Assembly: GCA_934234185.1 (NCBI GenBank)
Contig: CAKQHO010000008.1
Span: 1-53,751 of the forward strand
DNA: 53,751 nucleotides
Direction of reading: 5' to 3'
DNA from: an uncultured Psychrobacillus sp.
GTDB lineage: Bacteria > Bacillota > Bacilli > Bacillales_A > Planococcaceae
The notes beneath the pieces are model-generated. The model ran no database searches, was not told where the DNA came from, and saw only the letters and a program-made list of their open reading frames with translations. Positions 31,060 through 39,763 of this stretch are shown in pieces. Within the stretch, counting starts at the first letter, position 1; every line of letters begins with the position of its first letter. Both the position numbers and the translations under genes were made by a program.

Positions 31060-31894
31060 GAATATTCAGTTTCGGATTCCGACCAAATCGGAGTGCACAT
31101 ATGGCGATTATGAAAATCCGACAGGATTTATTGGATGGATACACTTACGTCATAGATGCAGACATCAAGACCTATTTTGACTCTATCCCACATGACAAAC
31201 TTCTTGCATCTGTAAAAGAAGAAATCGTGGATAGCAGTGTGCTAGACTTAATCAGGCAATTTCTAAAATCTGGGGTTCTAGAAAACGATATTGTATATGA
31301 AAGTGATAGTGGAAGCCCGCAGGGACTCAAAAAGGTGCTGAAAGAGTCCTGAAGTCGGTGAAGAAAATCCCAGAAAGCGAATTAGGATTAGTCGTACACC
31401 CAACGAAAACAAAAATTGTAGATAACTTAAGAGAACCTTTCACTTTCCTTGGATATAGCTTCAAGGTGGGATACTTTCATACTCCCTCTGAAGAGGCAGT
31501 TAGAAAGTTTAAGGATAAAATGAGAGGTCTCACCAAAAGGAATCTATCAGTTAACTTGGAGGTATTCATCAAAAAACGTCTTAATCCAGTCCTGCGAGGC
31601 TGGGCGAGATATTTCGGAATCGGATTTTGTAAGACCCTATTCTTATACCTAGATAAGTGGGTTAGAAGAAGGTTACGAATGATACAATTGAGAAGTTGGC
31701 GGAAAATAAAGAAGCTCCATAAGGAGCTCAGAAAAAGAGGATGGAGAGGAGAACTACCTCGTCTGAGAATGACAAAATGGAGAAGTTCACAAAGTCCACC
31801 AGTAAGTATTGCTATTCCAAATGAAAGATTTCGAGAACTACCATTAGTACACTTATATGATATTTATCAAGACCTACATCCCAAAAGGGGATAA
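31060..31894 (+). pseudogene. Truncated group II intron reverse transcriptase/maturase
   Basis: The gene is broken. Upstream of ATG 31101 the frame still reads FGFRPNRSAH, the standard RT segment, but everything 5' is missing. RT motifs continue (YVIDADIKTYFDSIPHDKLL, SGVLEN, SGSPQG) to about 31323. There about 50-60 codons, including the catalytic YADD box, have been deleted. After a frame change (QKGAERVLKSVKKIPE) the rest is intact to 31894: HPTKTKIVDN, FTFLGYSF, and the GIIM maturase part KRLNPVLRGWARYFG...LDKWVRRRLRM. It cannot be catalytically active. Confidence 0.85.
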
Positions 31895-31902
31895 GCATAG
31901 AG

Positions 31903-31976
31903 GAGCCGTATGCGATGACCCGCACGTACGGATCTGTGAGAGGCGCATGAATTAATTTTCATGCGCCTACTCTATT
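31903..31976 (+). ncRNA. Group II intron domains V and VI (3' end)
   Basis: GAGCCGTATGCG...CGCACGTACGGATCTGTGAG (31903-31940) is the conserved domain V helix with the AGC catalytic triad. GGCGCATGAA/TTCATGCGCC (about 31942-31967) forms domain VI, and the intron probably ends just after CCTACTCTAT. The 5' ribozyme domains are absent. Confidence 0.8.
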
Positions 31977-32244
31977 TTATTTTCATATTAACATTCAATA
32001 TGAATCAACCTTAATTTATTTTATAAAGGATGTGATTGCTTAACAGGAAAAAGATTATTTTAAAGAATCATTTTTTGAAATAGTTATCTTAACTGTAAAA
32101 AATTTAAAGTAAATTAGGTAATTTATGTTAAAATAATGGTTTAAATACTAATATCAAAAAGGTTAATTGCACAGGAATGGTACTAAGATATTTATCAGTA
32201 GATATAACCTTGGATGGCAGAAAAATAGGAAGGAATTGAAAACC
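31977..32244. other. Intergenic region before the gluzincin gene
   Basis: AT-rich, no recognisable gene. TTTATGTTAAAAT near 32122 repeats the extended -10 core seen at 6031 and probably drives the downstream gene. Confidence 0.35.
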
Positions 32245-33126
32245 TTGTCCAAAAAATTATTTAACATTATATTGCTTTTTATCTCCTTGTGGCTTTTCAT
32301 TTCCTTATTGGTAGTTATTTATAAAGATAATATTACACAATTTATCACTTCTGCTATTATTGGAGAGATAGTAAAAGATAGAAAAGTTGATTTAATAACA
32401 GAACGCAATAAAACAGAATATGAACATTTAACCATCTATTATTTAGATTCAGATAGAGATTTATTACCAGCAACAAAAGAATCGTTGAAGCGTGCGATGG
32501 AACTGAATAATACCTTGTTTGGTCCAAATTATACGAAGCCATATGATGTGATTATCTTTAGTAGTTCTGATGAAATCGAATCTTTTTCAGGTTTAGAGTA
32601 TGCTATTGGGATTCATTCTCCAGAGTTTAATATGTTTGGAATACTTCCTGAAGATAAAGAAGGAATTATTGAAAATATAACACCTCTTGTATGGAACTAT
32701 AAATCAAATATCATTCATGAGTATACCCATTATGTATTTACGCAGAAGATATCAGAAATCGGATTGACAAAAGAAGATTTCCCGCTTTGGTTTTCAGAAG
32801 GAGTGGCGAAGTATGTAGATTCGGATGAGGAGAGTGGTCGGTTATTAGAGCTAAGTCCAAAAGTACTGTCTTTAAATGAATTGTCAACATCTGAACAATG
32901 GAACAATTACCGAACAGATATTCAATATGATATATATTTACAATCTCAAAAAGCTATCTATTTCTTAATTGATGAGTATGGAGTTGATATCATAAATAAA
33001 ATTATAATGGAAACAAAATCTAAAGGCGAGTTCGAAGAGGGATTTCAAAGTGCTACTAATATTAGTATAAAAAACTTAGATGAATACATGGAAACTTTGC
33101 CTAAGAAAATGGATGTAGGAGAGTAA
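32245..33126 (+). CDS. Membrane-anchored gluzincin metalloprotease (peptidase MA-like)
   Basis: About 293 residues. TTG 32245 is chosen because it lies 10 bases after AGGAAGG and gives MSKKLFNIILLFISLWLFI, a signal anchor. The zinc motif HEYTH is at residues 158-162, and the third ligand lies in PLWFSEGVAKYVD about 28 residues later. LYLQSQKAIYFLIDEYG and the tail resemble collagenase-like peptidase MA proteins. The N-terminal domain contains YYLDSDRDLL and KRAMELNNTLFGPNY. It probably acts outside the membrane; the substrate is unknown. Confidence 0.78.
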   Translation: MSKKLFNIILLFISLWLFISLLVVIYKDNITQFITSAIIGEIVKDRKVDLITERNKTEYEHLTIYYLDSDRDLLPATKESLKRAMELNNTLFGPNYTKPYDVIIFSSSDEIESFSGLEYAIGIHSPEFNMFGILPEDKEGIIENITPLVWNYKSNIIHEYTHYVFTQKISEIGLTKEDFPLWFSEGVAKYVDSDEESGRLLELSPKVLSLNELSTSEQWNNYRTDIQYDIYLQSQKAIYFLIDEYGVDIINKIIMETKSKGEFEEGFQSATNISIKNLDEYMETLPKKMDVGE

Positions 33127-33243
33127 ATTGCTTAGAAAGATAACATCAAATAGGAGTATCCGGTTCCATATCATTTTATTCTTTGACAATAGATAAAACT
33201 GGCTTCTCCTCTTTGGTTGCTCTCAATTCACGTTAACGTTTAG

Positions 33244-33268
33244 ACGCCATCGAAGGCGTTTTTTTTGT
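33244..33268 (+). terminator. Rho-independent terminator
   Basis: ACGCC/GGCGT stem, ATCGAA loop, eight T residues. Confidence 0.75.
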
Positions 33269-33415
33269 TTGTTAAAAAGAGACCACATTACTCGAAGAAG
33301 TTTATCGTTTGTGCTGACGGGAATAAATCACGTTGTAAGCGGAATAATAGCTTGTAAAGTTTTTTAGTATTGCAACAAAAATGACAGTATTCTTAAAAGA
33401 ATAGGAGAGATAATT

Positions 33416-33964
33416 TTGGCAATAAAAGTAGCAGCTATCATAGGGAGTAATCGAAAAGATTCTTATAACCGTAAATTGGTTGAGTATATGAGGAAAAGAT
33501 ATGCAGACCAACTCGATATTGAGCCTGTTTCAATTAATGATGTAGAAATGTTTAATTCGGATATAGAGAATAACCCTCCAGCAGGCGCTCAGGAATTTAA
33601 AAATAAAGTGGGCAGCGCAGATGCAGTGCTTTTCGCTGTACCCGAATACAATTTCTCTATTCCAGGAGCCTTAAAAAATGCCGTTGACTGGTTATCTAGA
33701 AGTGGAAATGAGCTGGTTGATAAACCGACCTTTATTGTAGGCTCCTCTATGGGTGTCTTAGGTAGTGTCAGAGCACAGCAGCATCTTCGTGAAATTTTAT
33801 CGAACCCAGCACTACTACCAAGGCTGTTACCGGCGAATGAAGTATACATCGGCTCAATCCATACTAAGCTGAATGACCAAGGCGAGCTCACAGACGATGG
33901 AACAATTGCCTTCTTGGATCAGGTGGTAACCAATTTCGTTACCTTCTACAATAACTTTATATAG
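33416..33964 (+). CDS. NADPH-dependent FMN reductase-family flavoprotein
   Basis: The 182-residue flavodoxin-fold protein starts at TTG 33416 behind AGGAGAGA. The FMN phosphate loop GSNRKDSYNRKL is at residues 10-21. PEYNFSIPGALKNAVDWLSR near 77-96 binds the isoalloxazine ring, and GSSMGVLGSVRAQQHLREIL follows. It is of the YhdA/ChrR type, which reduces quinones, azo dyes or chromate using NAD(P)H. The gene is monocistronic with a perfect terminator. Confidence 0.88.
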   Translation: MAIKVAAIIGSNRKDSYNRKLVEYMRKRYADQLDIEPVSINDVEMFNSDIENNPPAGAQEFKNKVGSADAVLFAVPEYNFSIPGALKNAVDWLSRSGNELVDKPTFIVGSSMGVLGSVRAQQHLREILSNPALLPRLLPANEVYIGSIHTKLNDQGELTDDGTIAFLDQVVTNFVTFYNNFI

Positions 33965-33972
33965 CAAAACCT

Positions 33973-34007
33973 AAGTACATGGAGTATTTCTCCATGTACT
34001 TTTTATC
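33973..34007 (+). terminator. Rho-independent terminator
   Basis: A 12-bp perfect stem AAGTACATGGAG/CTCCATGTACTT, 5-nt loop, T run. Confidence 0.9.
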
Positions 34008-34041
34008 ATGGGATAAGCAGAGAATTACCAGTAAATTTACA

Positions 34042-34196
34042 TTACTTGCGGTTACAAAGAGAATACTTGCGGTCGCTAATTGTTTACTTGCACTTTCTCG
34101 GAGTTTACTTGCGATATACATAGTTTTACTTGCGTTTCATTGTCCAATACTTGCGTCTCCCATAGGCTTGTCGGGTCAGAACAGGCGCTTGCGCTT
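34042..34196. repeat. Six ACTTGC motifs at exact 21-bp intervals plus a GCGCAAGCGCC end
   Basis: ACTTGC starts at 34044, 34065, 34086, 34107, 34128 and 34149, each preceded by two A/T and a T; five of the six are followed by G. The rest of each unit differs. On the minus strand the array is introduced by AAAAGCGCAAGCGCC and CCGACAAGC (34165-34196), which resembles an intergenic element I recall from other Bacillaceae. It lies between convergent genes. A heptad open frame (LLAxxxx repeated) is a by-product of the 21-bp period. Confidence 0.75.
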
Positions 34197-34199
34197 TTC

Positions 34200-35102
34200 T
34201 TATTGATACTGATTTAGTCTTGAGAAAAATTCGACGGTGAAGGCATGGAAGACCTTTTCAGAAGGGGATAGGTCTCTTGTTAATGGTCGAATCATGCCGA
34301 CCGTTCTTCTAATTGGTGGGCTCGAAATACGGACCTTGCTCGTAAATCTCGGAATGGAATCATAAAATGTGCTCTCAGGAAGAAGGCTCACTCCAATTCC
34401 AGCTGATACTAGTCCCTTGATTGCATCCATATCCTCTCCTTCAGAGGCATTCTTAGGGGAGAAGCCGACTGAATGACAGGCATCTACGACTAATTTATTT
34501 AAAATATAGTTTTCTGGAAATAAAACGAAATCCTCTTCTCTAAAATCAATGAGCGGTACTGCTTCCCTCTTTGCAAATGGATGTGACAAAGGAACGAGTG
34601 CTGAGAAACTTTCGGTAAAGAGAATGGTCGTATCAATGGAGCTATCCTTTGGCGGTAAAGGACCTAAAAAAGCAAGGTTGAGTTCTCTACTTTTTACTGC
34701 ATCTATTAAATACTCATAGGAGCCCTGTCTTAAGTGGAAGGCTACATTGGGATGCTCCTTTTTAAACGCAGATACAACTGTAGGCAACAAATGGCCAGCT
34801 AAGCTTGTTGGAAATCCTATTTTAATCGTCCCTTTTTCAGGGTTTAAATATTCCTCCATTTGTTTTTTTGCATAATCGATTGCCTGCAGAGCTGAAATAC
34901 TATGCTCTAAAAAAATCTTCCCTATAGGTGTCAGCTTGACATTTCGGCCAATCCGTTCAAATAACTCAACTCCCAGCTCTTCCTCTAAGTTGGCTATTTG
35001 TCGACTAATTGCTGACTGCGCAACGTGTAAATGGGCTGCTGCATCGGAAATATGCTCACGTTCTGCAACCTCTATAAAGTACCGTAACTGCCTTATTTCC
35101 AT
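34200..35102 (-). CDS. gltC: LysR-family regulator GltC
   Basis: The 300-residue LysR protein is exactly the length of Bacillus GltC and is divergent from gltA. The N-terminal helix-turn-helix is MEIRQLRYFIEVAEREHISD, HVAQSAISRQIANLEEELGV, FERIGRNVKLTPIG. The effector domain contains IKIGFPTSLAGHLLPTVVSA and LVSAGIGVSLLPES. GltC activates gltAB and represses its own gene in response to 2-oxoglutarate/glutamate through boxes between the two genes; a matching dyad lies at 35119-35133. ATG behind AGGAGG. Confidence 0.92.
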   Translation of the reverse strand: MEIRQLRYFIEVAEREHISDAAAHLHVAQSAISRQIANLEEELGVELFERIGRNVKLTPIGKIFLEHSISALQAIDYAKKQMEEYLNPEKGTIKIGFPTSLAGHLLPTVVSAFKKEHPNVAFHLRQGSYEYLIDAVKSRELNLAFLGPLPPKDSSIDTTILFTESFSALVPLSHPFAKREAVPLIDFREEDFVLFPENYILNKLVVDACHSVGFSPKNASEGEDMDAIKGLVSAGIGVSLLPESTFYDSIPRFTSKVRISSPPIRRTVGMIRPLTRDLSPSEKVFHAFTVEFFSRLNQYQ

Positions 35103-35118
35103 GGTTTCCTCCTAATCT

Positions 35119-35133
35119 ATCTCAATATTAGAT
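35119..35133. promoter_or_regulatory. GltC-type binding dyad
   Basis: ATCTCAATATTAGAT is a 15-bp near-perfect dyad with the T-N11-A pattern of LysR sites, just upstream of gltC in the divergent gltC-gltA region. Confidence 0.65.
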
Positions 35134-35223
35134 TATTTATATCCAAATTATATATTGTTTATATTATTTTGAAAACCTACAATATTCTTAAGACACTTTT
35201 TTTAGAAGATGGAGGTAGTTCAC

Positions 35224-38200
35224 ATGACATTTCACAAAATACCAAAAGCACAAGGGATGTATAACCCGGAATTTGAACATGACGCATGTGGGATAGGTTT
35301 ATATGCAAATATAAAAGGGGCAGCATCACATGACATTGTCAAAAAGGGATTGGAAATGTTATGTCGCCTAGATCATCGAGCAGGTAGGGGGAGTGATGGC
35401 CAAACAGGAGACGGAGCAGGACTGATGGTGCAAATACCAGATGTTTTCTTCCGAGTTGTTTGTAGTGAATGGGCCTTACCGGAAAAAGGTCAATATGGAG
35501 TCGGAATGCTTTTCTTTACAGAGGATCAAGACGAAAGAGAAGCAATAGAACAAAGGATAAACGAAACGATTACATTAGAGGGCCAAGAGCTAATCGGCTG
35601 GAGAACAGTACCTACGGACGCTAGCATGTTAAGTAACGCCTCTAGTGAAACAGCTCCAGTTGTAAGACAGGTTTTCATCAAAGCTACGAATCATTTTGAC
35701 TATCAAGCATTCGAAAGAAAGCTATATGTGATTAGAAAGCAAGTGGAGCATTGGGCAAAGCAAGAAGGGAAAAAGTTCTATTGCTCCAGCCTGTCAAGCC
35801 AAACAATCGTTTATAAGGGTATGCTAACTCCAGCCGAGGTAGATCAATTCTATTTAGACCTACAGGATGAGCTGTTTACATCGGCTTTCTCGTTGGTGCA
35901 CTCTCGATATAGCACCAATACCTTCCCAAGCTGGGAAAGGGCACATCCAAACCGCTACATTGTCCATAACGGTGAAATAAATACACTACGTGGAAATGTT
36001 AACTGGATGAAGGCGAGGGAGCAGCAATTTGTGTCAGAAGCCTTTGGAGAGGATTTAGAAAAGCTGCTACCTATCATTGACACGAATGGCAGTGATTCAT
36101 CCATGCTCGATAATGCCTTCGAATTTTTTGTACTAGCTGGTAGAAGTCCTGCCCATACTGCGATGATGCTCATACCAGAGCCATGGACGGAAAATCCGCA
36201 TATTAGTGAGGAAAAGAAAGCCTTTTATACGTACCATAGTAGCTTAATGGAGCCATGGGATGGACCGACAGCCATCTCCTTTACAAATGGAAAGCAAATA
36301 GGTGCTATTTTAGATAGGAATGGATTGCGTCCAGCCCGCTATTATGTAACGAAGGATGATTATATTATTTTTTCCTCTGAAGTTGGGGTTGTAGATATAG
36401 AGGAAGAGAACATTTTATATAAAGAAAGACTTAGCCCTGGAAGAATGTTGTTAGTGGATTTAGAGCAAGGAAGAATTGTTTCTGATGAGGAAATAAAAAC
36501 AGAAATGGCAATCGCTCAGCCTTATCAAAAATGGCTAGATGAACATATGATCAAAATGAAGCCCAAAAAAGAAACACCTGAAATGATAGAAGACCTTTTG
36601 TTCCGCCAAAAAGCCTTTGGTTATACGTACGAGGATGTTCATAAGTATATGGTTCCAATTGCGAAGGAAGGCAAGGATCCAATCGGATCCATGGGGAATG
36701 ATACACCGCTAGCTGTGTTATCAGATCGTCCACAATCCTTATTTAATTATTTTAAACAGTTATTCGCACAGGTTACCAACCCGCCGATAGATTCGATTAG
36801 AGAGCATATTGTTACTTCTACGATGACGATGCTTGGTGCGGAGGGAGACCTTTTACAGCCAGGCAGCTTAAACAGTAAACGAATCTATTTAGAGCATCCA
36901 ATTCTTACAAATGGACAATTACAGGAAATATTTCAAACGAAGGACTTTTCTAGCGAACGATTGACGCTTGAAATGTCCGAAAATCTGAAAGATGATTTAG
37001 ACAAAATTGCCAAAAAAGCAGATAGCTTGATAGAAAATGGTGTCTCTTTACTTATCCTGTCTGACAAACTAGTTGGAGGTCAACCGACTATACCTATTTT
37101 GTTGGCAGTAAGTCATTTGCACCAGCACCTGCTTCGTACAGGTAATAGAACGAAGGTTAGCATAATTGCAGAATCAGGAGAAGCAAGAGAGGTACATCAA
37201 TTTGCCGCTTTAATAGGTTATGGAGTAGATGCTATTAATCCTTATTTAGCATATGCAACACTAGCTGAAGCAATTGCTGATGGACATTTATCAGCTGACT
37301 ACGAGGAAACGATTAGAAAGTACAGTAAGGGTATCGCAGATGGCGTCGTGAAAGTAATGTCTAAAATGGGGATTTCGACCGTCCAAAGCTATCGAGGAGC
37401 TCAAATTTTTGAAGCAGTGGGAATCAGTAAAGAGGTTATTGACCTTTATTTCACAGGAACTATTTCTCAGCTTGGTGGCATTGACCTAGAAACTATTCGA
37501 GAAGAGGCTAATAGACGTTATCTTCAGGCCCTCCAATCCGCTCAAGATGCCTTAGAATCAGGAAGTGATTTTCAGTGGAGAAGCAATGGAGAGCATCATG
37601 CCTTCCATCCAAAGACAATTCACACACTACAATGGGCGACAAGAAGAGGCGATTATGGGTTATACAGACAATATGCAGAAATGGCTAATGAGGAAAGAGT
37701 TGGATTCCTTCGTAATCTACTGACATTCAATAAAGAAATAAAGAAAATACCATTAGAAGAAGTAGAGTCGGTTGACTCCATCGTGAAAAGATTTAAAACA
37801 GGAGCTATGTCCTTTGGTTCCCTTAGTAAGGAGGCTCATGAAACCCTTGCTATTGCTATGAACCGTTTGGGTGGTAAAAGCAATAGTGGGGAGGGTGGAG
37901 AAGACCCTGCTCGATATCAGCTAGATGCGAATGGAGATAATCGCAGAAGCTCGATCAAGCAAATAGCCTCCGGACGTTTTGGTGTCAAAAGTCATTACTT
38001 GGTAGAAGCAACTGAGCTACAAATTAAAATGGCTCAGGGGGCGAAGCCTGGTGAAGGTGGTCAGCTTCCTGGAAACAAGGTATACCCGTGGGTAGCGGAC
38101 GTTCGTGGATCCACTACTGGTGTAGGGTTAATCTCCCCACCTCCACATCACGATATTTATTCGATAGAAGATATGGCTCAGCTGATTCATGACTTAAAAA

Positions 38201-39747
38201 ATGCAAATAGAGCAGCAAGAATCAGTGTCAAACTGGTTGCAAAGTCAGGTGTAGGTACAATTGCTGCAGGAGTTGCCAAGGGTGCTGCAGATGTCATCGT
38301 GATTAGTGGTTACGACGGGGGAACAGGGGCCTCCCCAAAAACGAGTATTAAGCACACAGGCCTACCTTGGGAGCTTGGTTTAGCAGAAACACACCAAACA
38401 TTGATGTTGAATGGTTTAAGAGAAAAGGTAGTCCTAGAAACGGATGGAAAATTGATGACAGGTAAGGATGTCGTCATGGCTGCTTTACTTGGAGCAGAAG
38501 AATTTGGCTTTGCGACTGCTCCACTTATCGTAATGGGCTGCGTCATGATGCGTGCCTGTCATTTAGATACGTGTCCAGTTGGAATTGCTACGCAAAATCC
38601 CGAGCTGCGTGATAAATTTACCGGTACCGCTGACTATGTTGTCAACTTTATGCGATTTGTCGCAGAAGAGGTTCGTGAGTACATGGCTCGTCTAGGCTTC
38701 AGAACAATAGATGAAATGATCGGAAGAACGGATGTATTAGAGGTCAGCCAAAGAGCGAAAGAGCATTGGAAGGCAAAGCAACTGGATCTTTCACCAATAC
38801 TCTACCAGGTGCATGGTCAACGTACTTGTAGCGTTTCACAAGACCATCAGCTGGATAAATCAATGGATATACGCTTGTTATTGCCAAAGCTTCAAAAAGC
38901 CATCGAACAAGAAACAGTGGTCGATTTGCAGCTTCCTATAGCGAACACGGACCGAGTGGTTGGAACCATTATCGGTAGTGAAATATCAAAAAGGTATGGT
39001 GCTAGGGGATTGCCAGATGATACCATCACTCTCCGATTTAAGGGGGCGGCTGGTCAAAGCTTTGGAGCGTTTGTGCCTAATGGAATGACCATGTTTGTAG
39101 AAGGGGATGTAAATGACTACTTTGGTAAAGGGCTATCCGGTGGGAAGCTCGTTGTCACCTCACCTATCCCTGGCGTTTCCGAACAAAATGTTATCGCAGG
39201 AAATGTAGCCTTATACGGTGCGACAAGCGGCTCTGCGTTTATTAACGGAAGAGCAGGAGAACGTTTTGCAGTACGTAATAGTGGTGTAGACGTGGTGGTG
39301 GAGGGAATTGGCGACCACGGCTGTGAGTACATGACTGGCGGCAGAGCAGTCATCTTAGGAGAAGTCGGAAAGAACTTTGGTGCTGGAATGTCCGGTGGGA
39401 TTGCTTATATTCTTGCTGATGATTTAGAGGAATTAAAGCATAAGTGTAACAAAGAGATGATTGGCTTTGAACGAATTGAAACTCGAGAGGAAAAGCATGC
39501 CCTGCGCCAGCTCATTATGGATCACTATTACTATACACAAAGCAAAAAAGCGATGGATATTTTAGATAATTGGGATAAAAAGGTGAAAAGTTTCGTGAAG
39601 GTTATGCCGAATGACTACAAAATAATGCTAGAGAAAATCACCTCCTTTAAACAAACTGGATTAACAGATGATGAGGCGGCAATGCAGGCATTTTTGTTAA
39701 CCTCTACCAAGCAGGAGAAAAAGCAAGAGCTGATCGGGAAAAAATAG
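35224..39747 (+). CDS. gltA: Glutamate synthase (NADPH) large subunit GltA
   Basis: The 1507-residue protein uses ATG 35224 behind GGAGGT; an in-frame ATG at 35209 precedes this site. A propeptide MTFHKIPKAQGMYNPEFEHD is removed to expose Cys22, the glutaminase nucleophile (ACGIGLYANIKG). Ntn-glutaminase, central and FMN synthase domains follow in order. The 3Fe-4S cluster cysteines are 1106, 1112 and 1117 (CVMMRACHLDTC). The C-terminal right-handed beta-helix has GGKLVVTSP and GNVALYGATSGSAF repeats. It makes glutamate from 2-oxoglutarate and glutamine. It is in an operon with gltB 16 bases downstream. Confidence 0.97.
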   Translation: MTFHKIPKAQGMYNPEFEHDACGIGLYANIKGAASHDIVKKGLEMLCRLDHRAGRGSDGQTGDGAGLMVQIPDVFFRVVCSEWALPEKGQYGVGMLFFTEDQDEREAIEQRINETITLEGQELIGWRTVPTDASMLSNASSETAPVVRQVFIKATNHFDYQAFERKLYVIRKQVEHWAKQEGKKFYCSSLSSQTIVYKGMLTPAEVDQFYLDLQDELFTSAFSLVHSRYSTNTFPSWERAHPNRYIVHNGEINTLRGNVNWMKAREQQFVSEAFGEDLEKLLPIIDTNGSDSSMLDNAFEFFVLAGRSPAHTAMMLIPEPWTENPHISEEKKAFYTYHSSLMEPWDGPTAISFTNGKQIGAILDRNGLRPARYYVTKDDYIIFSSEVGVVDIEEENILYKERLSPGRMLLVDLEQGRIVSDEEIKTEMAIAQPYQKWLDEHMIKMKPKKETPEMIEDLLFRQKAFGYTYEDVHKYMVPIAKEGKDPIGSMGNDTPLAVLSDRPQSLFNYFKQLFAQVTNPPIDSIREHIVTSTMTMLGAEGDLLQPGSLNSKRIYLEHPILTNGQLQEIFQTKDFSSERLTLEMSENLKDDLDKIAKKADSLIENGVSLLILSDKLVGGQPTIPILLAVSHLHQHLLRTGNRTKVSIIAESGEAREVHQFAALIGYGVDAINPYLAYATLAEAIADGHLSADYEETIRKYSKGIADGVVKVMSKMGISTVQSYRGAQIFEAVGISKEVIDLYFTGTISQLGGIDLETIREEANRRYLQALQSAQDALESGSDFQWRSNGEHHAFHPKTIHTLQWATRRGDYGLYRQYAEMANEERVGFLRNLLTFNKEIKKIPLEEVESVDSIVKRFKTGAMSFGSLSKEAHETLAIAMNRLGGKSNSGEGGEDPARYQLDANGDNRRSSIKQIASGRFGVKSHYLVEATELQIKMAQGAKPGEGGQLPGNKVYPWVADVRGSTTGVGLISPPPHHDIYSIEDMAQLIHDLKNANRAARISVKLVAKSGVGTIAAGVAKGAADVIVISGYDGGTGASPKTSIKHTGLPWELGLAETHQTLMLNGLREKVVLETDGKLMTGKDVVMAALLGAEEFGFATAPLIVMGCVMMRACHLDTCPVGIATQNPELRDKFTGTADYVVNFMRFVAEEVREYMARLGFRTIDEMIGRTDVLEVSQRAKEHWKAKQLDLSPILYQVHGQRTCSVSQDHQLDKSMDIRLLLPKLQKAIEQETVVDLQLPIANTDRVVGTIIGSEISKRYGARGLPDDTITLRFKGAAGQSFGAFVPNGMTMFVEGDVNDYFGKGLSGGKLVVTSPIPGVSEQNVIAGNVALYGATSGSAFINGRAGERFAVRNSGVDVVVEGIGDHGCEYMTGGRAVILGEVGKNFGAGMSGGIAYILADDLEELKHKCNKEMIGFERIETREEKHALRQLIMDHYYYTQSKKAMDILDNWDKKVKSFVKVMPNDYKIMLEKITSFKQTGLTDDEAAMQAFLLTSTKQEKKQELIGKK

Positions 39748-39763
39748 AGAGGAGGACTCTTAC

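Noticed and set aside
34042..34160. CRISPR-like array
   Set aside because: Only 6-8 bases are conserved per unit and the period is 21 bp, too short for repeat plus spacer; no cas genes.
33979..34206. A 75-codon + strand frame with LLAxxxx heptads
   Set aside because: Its ATG lies inside the terminator stem of the preceding gene, there is no ribosome binding site, and the heptad pattern follows from the 21-bp ACTTGC period.
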